A stretch of DNA of 15,454 nucleotides from JBGTKH01 sp041744735 (GTDB lineage: Bacteria; Planctomycetota; Planctomycetia; Pirellulales; Pirellulaceae): positions 1-15,454 of the forward strand of contig JBGTKH010000320.1 of NCBI GenBank assembly GCA_041744735.1, in the 5' to 3' direction. Shown in pieces: positions 7,294 through 15,160 of the stretch. The notes beneath the pieces are model-generated. The model made no database searches and was not told the DNA's origin. It saw only the letters and a list, made by a program, of their open reading frames with translations. The position numbers were made by a program, and so were the translations under genes. Within the stretch, counting starts at the first letter, position 1. Each line of letters starts with the position of its first letter.

Positions 7294-8388
7294 ATGGCAA
7301 CGAAGAAGAAAGCGGCCACCAAGTCAGAATCACCGCCCGTCCCGGACGCGACGCCCCAGATGCCGACGATGCCCATGCAGATGCCACAGGGCGGCATGCC
7401 GCAGTTCAATCCGATGATGCAGATGATGCAAATGATGCAGATGATGATGGGCGGAGGGATGGGACCGGCAACGATGGACCCGGCGGCCGTGCCCTTCCAA
7501 GCGGGCAAGGCCGTGCGCGATGAGGACGCGGGGCTGGACGCCGAAATCATTCGGCCGGCGCTGCTCGAAAATCGCATCAAGCAGCAAGAGGCCGTGCCGC
7601 AGGGCTCGGTGCTCGATCTGCTGTGCCTGACCGAAGACGCCGCACACGCGCTGGGCGGAGTTCCCAAAGGCTGCACGATCGCGCTGGCGGGACCGCCCGG
7701 CAAAGGGAAGACGCGCACGGTGCTGGCGGGCCTGGCGCGCGTGGCTCAGGCGGGCGCGAAGGTGGCGATGGTTGTGGCCGAAGAGGGTTTTCACAGCGAC
7801 GGCGCGTCGGGCCGCGATGATCTCTGTTCGCGGATGGTCAAGATCGGCATGGCCGCGACGGGGCTTGATGAACAGGCATTCACCAAGAAGGTGCTCGAAA
7901 ATGTGTTCGTGCTCGAAAGCCAATATCACAAAGGACAGACGTGGGACGACTTCGTGGCCAAGTACCGCTATTTGATTGAAAGGGAAAACATCTCGTTCGT
8001 GGTCATCGATTCGCTAAACATGCTCGACCCCACGAAGAATCGCACGGCCGACAATCTCTCGGCGCTGAAAACCTACAACCATGAAAAAGGTGTGACCTGC
8101 ATTTGCATCGGCCAAATCCGCGACACCGGCATGCCGGTCGGCGGCGAGGCCCTGCAGCACACGGCCGACGTGGTGTTCTTGATCGAAGAGATGAGCCTGG
8201 GATCAAAAGAGATCGCCGAACTGTGGGGCGGCAGCTACCGCGACAAGATCGACGTCATCCGCTCGGTCAAAAGTGTCACAACGCCCACTTTCCCACATCC
8301 CATTCGCTTGGATCGCGACGCCGCGTCCGGCGTGCTGATCGTGCACGAATCGCAACCGGCGTCGTACGCGGTGTTGGCGGCGAAATAA
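7294..8388 (+). CDS. RecA-fold ATPase, RadA/KaiC-like, with Met/Gln/Gly-rich N-terminus
   Basis: Protein of 364 residues predicted to be a cytosolic P-loop ATPase of the RecA/RadA/KaiC superfamily. Walker A is AGPPGKGKT (132-140), Walker B is FVVIDS (235-240), and a Glu pair after the second strand (VAEEG, 161-165) fits the catalytic glutamate. The section CIGQIRDTGMPVGGEALQHTADVVFLIE (271-298) parallels RadA's stretch before its KNRFG motif. Here that motif is replaced by IRSVKSVTTP (322-331), and RadA's N-terminal zinc finger and C-terminal Lon-like domain are absent. So it is a relative of RadA, not RadA itself. Residues 1-70 are Lys/Ala-rich, then low-complexity and Met/Gln/Gly/Pro-rich. 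GAGGGA precedes the ATG. The DNA ligase gene follows 103 bases later on the same strand, suggesting a DNA transaction such as repair or recombination. Confidence 0.8.
   Translation: MATKKKAATKSESPPVPDATPQMPTMPMQMPQGGMPQFNPMMQMMQMMQMMMGGGMGPATMDPAAVPFQAGKAVRDEDAGLDAEIIRPALLENRIKQQEAVPQGSVLDLLCLTEDAAHALGGVPKGCTIALAGPPGKGKTRTVLAGLARVAQAGAKVAMVVAEEGFHSDGASGRDDLCSRMVKIGMAATGLDEQAFTKKVLENVFVLESQYHKGQTWDDFVAKYRYLIERENISFVVIDSLNMLDPTKNRTADNLSALKTYNHEKGVTCICIGQIRDTGMPVGGEALQHTADVVFLIEEMSLGSKEIAELWGGSYRDKIDVIRSVKSVTTPTFPHPIRLDRDAASGVLIVHESQPASYAVLAAK
7414..7449 (+). repeat. Nine-base tandem repeat inside the ATPase gene
   Basis: Four in-frame units of ATGATGCAG or close variants encode Met-Met-Gln repeats (residues 41-52) that end in a Met run. 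Slippage at such a tract could change the length of the low-complexity N-terminal tail without breaking the frame. Confidence 0.7.
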
Positions 8389-8400
8389 AAGTGGCTAGTC

Positions 8401-8456
8401 CTTCGTCCTTCGTCCTTCGTCCTTCGTCCTTCGTCCTTCGTACTTTGTCCTTCGTA
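8401..8456. repeat. Heptanucleotide tandem repeat, 8 units
   Basis: Five exact copies of CTTCGTC are followed by CTTCGTA, CTTTGTC and CTTCGTA, all in phase. It fills half of the 103-base gap between the ATPase and ligase genes and begins 12 bases after the ATPase stop. On the other strand it reads as repeated GACGAAG. It is not a CRISPR array, since there are no spacers. It may be a slippage-prone simple repeat of dispersed type, and it alters spacing between two probably co-transcribed genes. Confidence 0.85.
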
Positions 8457-8491
8457 CTCGATTTCATCGGCCGCGTTTTGGTACCGTCACC

Positions 8492-10420
8492 ATGAAAATC
8501 CTCAGCACCGACGACGTTCGCCAATGGTATGCTCAGGCGGGCGAGCTGTCGGAAATCACGCGCTCGATAGGTTACAAGCGGCCGGACAGTGAGTATCTGG
8601 AGCTGCAGTTGGGCGTGCCGTTTCATCTGCGGTTCGTCGTACAGAAACTGTCCGAGGAACAGGGCGACTCGCTGCCGTCCAATGCATTGGATTCGATTCC
8701 GTTTTACAGCTTGTGCCGCGGGCTGTTCTTGCCGCTGTCGTTCTTGGAGCCCGAGCGCGTGGCTCAGATTTTCGGGCTCGCCGCTGACGCGCCGCCCGAT
8801 GCCGCGGGACGCGAGCAATTGCTGGCCGAGTTCTTCGACAAAGAAATCGGCCTGACAATGGTTGAGAAACTGGGCTGCGTGTTGGGCGACCCGTTTCTGG
8901 GACGGCGCAGCACTTTGCGCCGCGACAGCCTGCTGCGGCTGCTGCTGTCGGTGCAGATGAAATCTCGCAGCGAACTGCTCGACCGACTCACTCAGGTTGG
9001 TGACGTGGCGATCCTGTTCGCCGAGAGCCGACCGAACTTGCGCGGCGACCCGCCGCTGACCGCCGCCGAAGTGCTGCGGCTGCTGCGCTTTCTGCCTGAC
9101 CAGCGTCTGACGACGAAGTTCGAGTTGCTGCGGTCGCTGTGGAATCGCAGCGGCAAGTTGGAAGCGTACTTTCTGGCAAAGCTGCTGTTGCGCAAGGCGG
9201 GCTTCGGATTCGATTATCAGGGACCGCTGTTAGCCCGCGTGTTCGCCCAGAAGTTCGCCGCACCGGAAGAGCAAGTGGCGCACGCCATGGCGCTGACCGA
9301 TCCGTTCAACGTGGCCCGCGTGTTGGCGGAGGAAGGCACCGCCGGCTTGCGGGCCATTCAGTTACAGCCGCTGGTCCCCGTGCGGCCGGCCTTGGCGGGT
9401 GGTGTGACCGATGACTTGGAAAAATTCCCTGTGTGGGTCGAGCGCAAGTACGACGGGATTCGCTTCATGCTGCACAAGTCGACGGACCAGCAGGGTTCGA
9501 TCCTGTGCGGCGCGTACACGCGTACGCGCGGCGATTGGTTGGAGCAAGTGCCGGGGCTGGATGCGACGATCAAAATGATGCCCGCTCAGACGGCGATCGT
9601 GGACGGCGAACTGTTCGGCACGGTGCTGGACTTGGACGGCGTCCGCCCGGCTTCGGTGTACGAAGTGTACGCGGCATTGCAAGGCGAACCGGCTCGCGCC
9701 GTCAATCTCAAATTCGCAGCGTTCGATCTGATCTATCTGAACGGCCGCGATCTGACGTCGCGGCCGCTGAGCGAGCGGCGGCAATGGCTCGCATCGCTGG
9801 TCACGCCGCTGGCCGCCGCGCCGTTGCCGATCCCGATTTCGCTGTCCGAAGGTCAACTGGCCAACAACAAAGACGACGTGAACCGGCTGTACCATCATTT
9901 CCGCGCGCAGGGCTACGAAGGCATCATCACCAAGGATCTCAACGGGCCGTACTGCCTGGCCACGCGCGACCCAAGCTGGATGAAGCGCAAGCCGCAGATC
10001 ACGTTGGACCTGGTGTTGCTCGGCGCCACTTACGCCGTGACCACCAAGCAGCAAGCCGGCCTGTTCGGTTCCTACGTAATCGGGGCGTGGCGTGCGGACG
10101 GCACCTTTGAAGACGTGGGCGACGTGGCCGGCGTCGATCGCGAGCGCGACGCCGAAATCCAGCGCGAGATTATGCGCGACGGCCTGTTAACCGGCCGCCG
10201 CATCGAACGCCCCAGCGCCAGCGGCACGCGCCCGGGCGTCGAACTCCGCCCGTCCATCGTGGTCACGGTCAAATTCGAAGGCATCGTGCGCGACGACGTC
10301 ACCAAACGCCTCAGCCTCCGCGACCCCAAAATCGCCATGATCCGCTCCGACAAATCCGCCCACGAAGCCGACCGCCTCGACGCACTGCAAGAAATCTACC
10401 TGCGCCAGCGCGTGGGATAA
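8492..10420 (+). CDS. ATP-dependent DNA ligase
   Basis: Protein of 642 residues predicted to seal DNA nicks through a lysyl-AMP intermediate. All nucleotidyltransferase motifs are present. Motif I is KYDGIR with the nucleophile Lys319. Motif III is DGELFG (371-376), IIIa is KFAAFDLIYLNGRD (407-420), IV is EGIITK (476-481), and V is WMKRKP (496-501). An OB-fold follows and ends with SLRDPKIAMIRSDK, the usual motif VI position. The N-terminal 280 residues form a helical DNA-binding domain, as in archaeal and eukaryotic ligase I and bacterial LigB-type enzymes. It is thus larger than LigC/LigD types and has no fused nuclease or polymerase domain. No good ribosome binding site precedes the ATG, so coupling to the upstream ATPase transcript is possible. 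It ends 24 bases before the converging hsdR stop. Bacteria normally also carry NAD-dependent LigA, so this is probably an accessory repair ligase. Confidence 0.93.
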   Translation: MKILSTDDVRQWYAQAGELSEITRSIGYKRPDSEYLELQLGVPFHLRFVVQKLSEEQGDSLPSNALDSIPFYSLCRGLFLPLSFLEPERVAQIFGLAADAPPDAAGREQLLAEFFDKEIGLTMVEKLGCVLGDPFLGRRSTLRRDSLLRLLLSVQMKSRSELLDRLTQVGDVAILFAESRPNLRGDPPLTAAEVLRLLRFLPDQRLTTKFELLRSLWNRSGKLEAYFLAKLLLRKAGFGFDYQGPLLARVFAQKFAAPEEQVAHAMALTDPFNVARVLAEEGTAGLRAIQLQPLVPVRPALAGGVTDDLEKFPVWVERKYDGIRFMLHKSTDQQGSILCGAYTRTRGDWLEQVPGLDATIKMMPAQTAIVDGELFGTVLDLDGVRPASVYEVYAALQGEPARAVNLKFAAFDLIYLNGRDLTSRPLSERRQWLASLVTPLAAAPLPIPISLSEGQLANNKDDVNRLYHHFRAQGYEGIITKDLNGPYCLATRDPSWMKRKPQITLDLVLLGATYAVTTKQQAGLFGSYVIGAWRADGTFEDVGDVAGVDRERDAEIQREIMRDGLLTGRRIERPSASGTRPGVELRPSIVVTVKFEGIVRDDVTKRLSLRDPKIAMIRSDKSAHEADRLDALQEIYLRQRVG

Positions 10421-10444
10421 TGGCGCATGACTTGAAACATAGAA

Positions 10445-13400
10445 TCAAGCCGCATCGTCTTCGCCGCGGATTTGCTTGTAAACGTTGCGCCGCAGATGAT
10501 CGGTTACCAACTTCTGAAAATCGGCATCATTCAGAAACTTGGCTGTAAGCTCCTCGTTCCTTTCCATCCGGTCGATGACGAGACCTTCGAGCGCCTTGTC
10601 GAAAACGTAACGGAAGGCGTCGATCGTGTTGGCCAGAGCCGCTTGGCGCAGCTCGGCGTCCTCGGCGGCCTCTTCCTGAATCTGGTCGAAGAACAATTGG
10701 TCGGCCGCTGTGAAGTCCGTGCCGAGTTTCTCGTTCAACAGATCGATCAGCCGCGACAGCTCGATGTCGGCGCCGCGATCCATCCCCGTGCCAACCTCCG
10801 TCGGGCCGGCCAACTCGCCGGGCTGTCCGGCTTCCAATTCGATTCGATCCTGGCTGATTTTTTGCAGACGGTAATACTGCAAGGTCACGTCGTCGTCGAA
10901 GTTGTAGACCGGCCCAGTGCGCCGCGGCAGGCGGCGCGTGAAGAATCGCAAATACGTGTACAGCCGCTCGTGGTCCGAATCGCCGTAGGGGATGATCTGC
11001 GACAGGAACGAGTACAGATTACGGAAGGTGTTGACCTGCGAGCGAAATTCGTCCTGGGCTTCCTCGTCGAGGAGTTTAAAACGGCCGACTGCCGGATCGA
11101 CAAACGCATACAGCTTGGCGTGATCGCCGCTGCGTTGTTTTGGCGTCGCTTGGAAAAATGCCGAGCAGAGTTTTTCAACCTCTTCGCGCCAAATGATCTG
11201 CCGGTCCATGATCTTGTCGAACAGTTCGTTAAGCTGCGCCGCATCGGCACGTTCGCCGACGTCCGTCTGTTCGTAGTAAGGTTGAAACGCCGCGTAAACT
11301 TCCTCGCGCTGATCCCAGAAGTCGAGCACAAACGTATCCTCTTTTCCCGCCGCTGTGCGATTCAGCCGCGACAGCGTTTGCACGGCTTGAATCCCTGCCA
11401 GCCGTTTATCGACGTACATCGTGTGCAGCAGCGGCTGGTCGAAACCGGTTTGATACTTCTCGGCGACGATCAACACGTGATAATCGGGGCTGGAAAACCG
11501 CTCGGGCAACTCTTTCTCGCGGATCGGTTTGCCGGTCCGCACATTGGTGTTCATCTCCGGTTCAGTGAAGCTCACACCGGCAACGTCGGGGTCTTCGACA
11601 GTTCCTGAAAAGGCGACCAGCGTGCGGATGTCGTTGTAGCCCTTTTCGGCAATCTGGCGGTCGAATTCCTGTTTGTAGCGGACCGCGTGCAGCCGCGAAC
11701 TGGTGACCACCATCGCCTTGGCCTTGCCGCCGATCTTGTGCCGGGTGTGTGTGCGAAAGTGTTCCAGCATCACTTCCGTCTTCTGCGCGATGTTGTGCGG
11801 GTGCAGACTCATGAAGCGGGCCAGCGCCCTGGCCGCCTTGCGTTTTTCCACATGCGGATCGTCTTCGCTGGCTTTCAACAGACGGTAGAAGGTTTTGTAC
11901 GTTGTGTAGTTTTTCAGCACGTCCAAAATGAAACCTTCTTCGATCGCTTGCCGCATGCTGTACAGGTGAAACGCCTGCGGTTTGCCGTCTGCTCCCGGCT
12001 GGCCGAAAACCTCCAGCGTTTTGTATTTGGGCGTGGCGGTGAAGGCAAAGAAGCTCAGGTTCGGCTGCCGGCCCCGCTTGGCCATCGTGCGCAGGATTTC
12101 TTCCTCGTAGTCGGGCAAGTCTTGTCCTTCGGCTTCGTGCGCGGCGTGTTCTCTGATGTACGCCGCGGCCAGCACGCCTTTCAGTTCCGTGGCCGTCTCG
12201 CCCGACTGTGAACTGTGGGCTTCATCCACAATCACCGCATAGCGGCGGCCCGGCAAGTCGCTGACCTTCTCGGTGACAAACGGAAACTTCTGCACCGTCG
12301 TGATGATGATCGGCGTGCCGGCCTTCAGGGCATTGGCTAGTTGCTGCGAATCTTCGTCGATCTTCTCGACGACGCCCTGTTTGTGCTCGAACTGATAGAT
12401 CGTGTTTTGCAACTGCTGGTCCAGCACGACGCGGTCGGTGATCACGACGACGCTCTGAAATACCTTTTCATCGGCGTCATTGTGCAGGCTGGCCAAGCGA
12501 TGAGCCAGCCAGCCGATCGAGTTGCTCTTGCCGCTGCCGGCCGAATGCTGGATCAGATAGTTCTTGCCGGCCCCCGCGCGGCGCGCGTCCGCTTCCAACT
12601 TGCGCACGCAATCAAGCTGGTGATAGCGCGGAAAGACCAGCGATTCCTTGCGGACGTTCGCGCCGCCGATTTGCTTGTCATCGACTTGCAAGTGAACGAA
12701 GCGGGCCAGGATGTCCAGCCACGAATCGCGCTGCCACACTTCTTCCCACAGGTACGACGTTTTGTATTTGCTCGGGTCCGTTACCGGCGGGTTGCCGGCC
12801 GCGGTGCCGTCGCCTCTGTTGAACGGCAGGAAGTGTGTGTGCTTGCCGTCCAACTTCGTGGTCATGTAGACCTCGTCGGGATCGACGGCAAAGTGGACCA
12901 GCGCACGCTTCTTGAACTCAAAAATCTTCTCGCGCGGATCGCGGTCGTGCATGTACTGCGATTTGGCATGCGCGACGTTCTGTCGGCTGAGCGGGTTCTT
13001 CAATTCCGCCGTGGCCACCGGGATACCGTTCAGGCTGAGCACCAGATCGAGCGACTTGTTCGGCTCGCGCACGCTGTAATGCAATTGCCGAGTGATCGTC
13101 AGCCGATTGGCCGCGTACAGCCGTGCCGATTCCGGATTCATGCCGTGCGCCGGCGCGAAATACGCGGCCTGAATCCGCTTGCCAAAGCATTTGAAGCCAT
13201 GCCGCAGCACCGCCAGCGAACCGCCCGCAGCATCGAGCGCCTTGCACAAGTCAGCCAGCAACACGTCGGACATCTGCGTGCCATGCAAAACTTCCAGCGC
13301 CTGCCACGTATCGGGCTGAGTATCGCGAACGAACCACAAGAACTGCAGCGAATCAATCGCCCGCTCGGCGTCAAAACTCTGCGGATCGCCTTTCTCGTAT

Positions 13401-13924
13401 CCCGCGCCGTTCAGCAAATGCTGCTCGATCGCCTCTTCAAATCGTTGTTCGGTGTGCATCCGCGCGCGGCCATTTCGCTGACGTTTGCCGCCGAGTTGCA
13501 CTGCAGTGGTGGTTTCTCTCACAGACAGCACGTTTGAAGGCGACTCGGGACCGCTTTGGCTGCCATTGGATTCAAGGAATTCATTCTCATAAGGCAGTAG
13601 TGCCAGGTCGAGAGAATCGCATGGAATGCGTTCTACGTCCGTCGCACCAGTCCGGCGGTCCGTTGTGAGTTGCACGACAACTTGGTCTTCCGCCTGCTGA
13701 AACGCGGTCCTTAAATCGAGCTTTCGCTGTTCCAAATCGCGCAGCCGTTGCCGGGAAAGCCGAAGCTGCAGCCATTGTGACCGATCTCCCACGTCGTCTA
13801 CCCACAGCATCAAACAGAGCCGGTTGTGTGCGTCTTGTGCGGTGAATAAGCGCGGCCCGTCGCAAAAGTCGTAAACTTTTTCGATTCTGAGTTCTGCCGG
13901 AATGGAGTTTTCTGTCGTCGCCAT
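10445..13924 (-). CDS. hsdR: Type I restriction endonuclease subunit R (HsdR) with extra N-terminal domain
   Basis: Motor and nuclease subunit of a type I restriction system, 1159 residues from the ATG at 13924. That start is preferred over the ATG at 13978 because CAGGAG precedes it and it follows the upstream stop by seven bases. The nuclease domain has Asp293 and ATAELKN (Glu307, Lys309; PD-(D/E)xK). The helicase part has SAGSGKS (461-467), VDEAH (566-570), FTATP (628-632), KYQTGFDQP (823-831) and QTLSRLNR (849-856). Canonical HsdR sequence begins at Met156 (MHTEQRFEEAIEQHLL). Residues 1-115 are an added domain (KVYDFCDGPRLFT, LMLWVDD, WLQLRLSRQRLRDL, LDLRTAF) that resembles DUF6575 from memory, and 116-155 look like a linker. 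The normal length is near 1000, which fits a fusion. HsdM and intact HsdS are not in the window. All catalytic motifs are intact. Confidence 0.93.
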   Translation of the reverse strand: MATTENSIPAELRIEKVYDFCDGPRLFTAQDAHNRLCLMLWVDDVGDRSQWLQLRLSRQRLRDLEQRKLDLRTAFQQAEDQVVVQLTTDRRTGATDVERIPCDSLDLALLPYENEFLESNGSQSGPESPSNVLSVRETTTAVQLGGKRQRNGRARMHTEQRFEEAIEQHLLNGAGYEKGDPQSFDAERAIDSLQFLWFVRDTQPDTWQALEVLHGTQMSDVLLADLCKALDAAGGSLAVLRHGFKCFGKRIQAAYFAPAHGMNPESARLYAANRLTITRQLHYSVREPNKSLDLVLSLNGIPVATAELKNPLSRQNVAHAKSQYMHDRDPREKIFEFKKRALVHFAVDPDEVYMTTKLDGKHTHFLPFNRGDGTAAGNPPVTDPSKYKTSYLWEEVWQRDSWLDILARFVHLQVDDKQIGGANVRKESLVFPRYHQLDCVRKLEADARRAGAGKNYLIQHSAGSGKSNSIGWLAHRLASLHNDADEKVFQSVVVITDRVVLDQQLQNTIYQFEHKQGVVEKIDEDSQQLANALKAGTPIIITTVQKFPFVTEKVSDLPGRRYAVIVDEAHSSQSGETATELKGVLAAAYIREHAAHEAEGQDLPDYEEEILRTMAKRGRQPNLSFFAFTATPKYKTLEVFGQPGADGKPQAFHLYSMRQAIEEGFILDVLKNYTTYKTFYRLLKASEDDPHVEKRKAARALARFMSLHPHNIAQKTEVMLEHFRTHTRHKIGGKAKAMVVTSSRLHAVRYKQEFDRQIAEKGYNDIRTLVAFSGTVEDPDVAGVSFTEPEMNTNVRTGKPIREKELPERFSSPDYHVLIVAEKYQTGFDQPLLHTMYVDKRLAGIQAVQTLSRLNRTAAGKEDTFVLDFWDQREEVYAAFQPYYEQTDVGERADAAQLNELFDKIMDRQIIWREEVEKLCSAFFQATPKQRSGDHAKLYAFVDPAVGRFKLLDEEAQDEFRSQVNTFRNLYSFLSQIIPYGDSDHERLYTYLRFFTRRLPRRTGPVYNFDDDVTLQYYRLQKISQDRIELEAGQPGELAGPTEVGTGMDRGADIELSRLIDLLNEKLGTDFTAADQLFFDQIQEEAAEDAELRQAALANTIDAFRYVFDKALEGLVIDRMERNEELTAKFLNDADFQKLVTDHLRRNVYKQIRGEDDAA

Positions 13925-13931
13925 CGAAACG

Positions 13932-14318
13932 CTACTCCTGCGGGCCGCGGAAGACTTGGAAGAAAGTCCAAGGCTCAACGTCCCGCGCCACCCACCATGT
14001 CGTGTGTGACTGCTGGTTACGGCTCGGGCTGGGCTGTGTTTGTCCGTGTTCCGGCCGCAGTTGCCCGCGAGCCACGCTGCGCCGCCGGTATCCTTTCAGC
14101 CGCCGCCGCATCCGCTCGATGTCCTGTTCATCCCGAAACACCGACAAGCCGGCCGCTTGGCAAGGCCGAGCCGCCGTACGCTGCGGGTCCAATAACAACA
14201 TCGGCACACAATCCGCTTGGCTTGGCGGCGCGTTCTCGACAAATCGCATGACTAACCCGTCTGCCGGCTCCGCCTCGGCCGGCGGACAATTCGGCGGAAA
14301 GTAATCCGGGTACTGCAT
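13932..14318 (-). CDS. Small conserved-looking protein of unknown function, partner of the HsdR N-terminal domain
   Basis: Protein of 128 residues, with no signal or membrane segment. The start at 14318 is preferred to the ATG at 14333 because GGAAGG lies seven bases before it. It opens YPDYFPPNCPPAEA and has GLVMRFVE, then CQAAGLSVFRD (53-63 region), a basic helix ERMRRRLKGYRRR, and near the end PSRNQQSHTTWWVA followed by WTFFQVF. From memory, short proteins with this pattern (FPxxCPP, GLSVF, SxHxTWW) occur directly upstream of DUF6575-type proteins. Here the neighbouring HsdR carries such a domain at its N-terminus and starts only seven bases after this stop, implying coupled expression. 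The conserved His/Trp motif could be a binding or catalytic site. Function is unknown; a modulator or accessory of the restriction complex is a guess. Confidence 0.7.
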   Translation of the reverse strand: MQYPDYFPPNCPPAEAEPADGLVMRFVENAPPSQADCVPMLLLDPQRTAARPCQAAGLSVFRDEQDIERMRRRLKGYRRRSVARGQLRPEHGQTQPSPSRNQQSHTTWWVARDVEPWTFFQVFRGPQE

Positions 14319-14388
14319 GGCTCTGCCTTCCATTCTACTGGTTTAGCGGCCTGTATTCATCAGCAATGATTGTGCGCCGAATGTTTTT

Positions 14389-14474
14389 ACGCCGAAGGCG
14401 TTAGACCCCGATAGCCCAGGGCAACGCCCTGGGGAAACGGGCCGGCCCACCCGACATTCAAGGCCCAACGGGCC
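14389..14474. repeat. REP-like hairpin cluster, unit A
   Basis: Successive perfect hairpins: ACGCC-GAA-GGCGT (14389-14401), CCCAGGGC-AAC-GCCCTGGG (14415-14433), the palindrome GGGCCGGCCC (14439-14448), and GGCCC-AAC-GGGCC (14462-14474). The AAC loop and the phrase GATAGCCCAGGGCAACGCC recur in unit B, and reversed in unit C. It lies 22 bases beyond the 3' end of the transposase gene, between it and the 14318 gene. The stretch 14319-14496 holds little else. Confidence 0.8.
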
Positions 14475-14496
14475 GCAACCCAATCGCCAATTACCC

Positions 14497-14952
14497 TCAA
14501 TCCCAAACATACCGTTCATCGAATTCCATCTCCTGCCGCGTCAACAACACGCGGAATTCCTCCTGGAACGTGCGGGTGCGATGGTGCTCTTCCTGGTTCG
14601 TGATGTATTTCTTGACCCGTGGCGAGTTGGATTGACTGACCGAAAACACGCCGTAGCCGTTTTGCCAATGAAAGTCGCAAAGTTGCCGCCCTTCCTCTTT
14701 GATTCGCGCGGAAGAACTCTTTTTCACTTCCTCAACCAGCTTGGCGATCGAAATCGTACGATGCAGGTTGCACAGGATATGCGCGTGGTCTTCGACAACA
14801 CCCACGATCAACGAAGGACATTCCAGGTTTCGCAGTGTGCCGACCAAATAGCCGGTCATCACGTCGCGCAATTCCGGTGTGTTCAAAAACGGTTGACGAT
14901 GTTTGGTGCTGAACACCAGGTGAAGCAAAACGTTTGCCAAGGATTGAGGCAT
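14497..14952 (-). CDS. REP-associated tyrosine transposase (IS200-like, Y1 HUH family)
   Basis: Protein of 151 residues, the normal size for the IS200/IS605 TnpA-like Y1 superfamily. The HUH metal motif is DHAHIL (55-60, His56 and His58) and the catalytic tyrosine is Tyr116 (PRVKKYITNQ). The opening MPQSLANVLLHLVFSTKHRQPF and WQNGYGVFSVS (96-106) are typical. Such enzymes cut and rejoin single-stranded DNA at hairpins through a 5'-phosphotyrosine. Unlike an insertion sequence, it has no accessory TnpB and is bracketed by REP-like hairpins (unit A downstream, units B and C upstream). This makes it a RAYT that is likely to act on those repeats. GGAG lies seven bases before the ATG. It reads in the same direction as the hsd genes and separates the hsdS remnant from the rest. 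All key residues are present, so it may be active. Confidence 0.92.
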   Translation of the reverse strand: MPQSLANVLLHLVFSTKHRQPFLNTPELRDVMTGYLVGTLRNLECPSLIVGVVEDHAHILCNLHRTISIAKLVEEVKKSSSARIKEEGRQLCDFHWQNGYGVFSVSQSNSPRVKKYITNQEEHHRTRTFQEEFRVLLTRQEMEFDERYVWD

Positions 14953-15055
14953 GGGCGTTCTCCGCGATTGAGGGATGTTGGATGTAATTTGGCGGTGGAC
15001 GATGATCCATCATACAAAGTTGCGATGCGTTTGGCGTATGTGCCCAACGGGCACA

Positions 15056-15124
15056 AACCCGATAGCCCAGGGCAACGCCCTGGGGAGGCAGGCGAACCAA
15101 GATCATCCGAAGCCCCAACGGGGC
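15056..15124 (+). repeat. REP-like hairpin unit B
   Basis: It begins AACCCGATAGCCCAGGG. The main stem CCCAGGGC-AAC-GCCCTGGG occupies 15066-15084 and the second stem GCCCC-AAC-GGGGC 15112-15124. It has the same order, orientation and loops as unit A. It lies about 105 bases upstream of the transposase start, and 14953-15055 between them has no recognised feature. Confidence 0.8.
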
Positions 15125-15160
15125 GCGACCCGTTGCGTACCGTTGATGTGGCGTTCGGTA

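Noticed and set aside
8401..8456. CRISPR-like repeat
   Set aside because: The units are contiguous heptamers without spacers, and no cas gene is nearby.
8276..8818. 180-residue minus-strand ORF crossing the heptamer repeat
   Set aside because: Its KDEGRRT-type repeats are just the translation of the heptamer, and the remainder is antisense to the ATPase and ligase.
10472..13537. Long plus-strand ORFs at 10472-11608, 11687-12211 and 12341-13537
   Set aside because: They are antisense to hsdR, whose reading frame carries every expected helicase and nuclease motif. Their Arg/Val/Gln-rich translations are typical of GC-rich shadow frames.
14381..14401. Intrinsic terminator (hairpin next to a T-run)
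   Set aside because: On the plus strand the T-run precedes the hairpin, and on the minus strand the hairpin is followed by A's. The orientation is wrong for termination on either strand, and the hairpin fits REP unit A.
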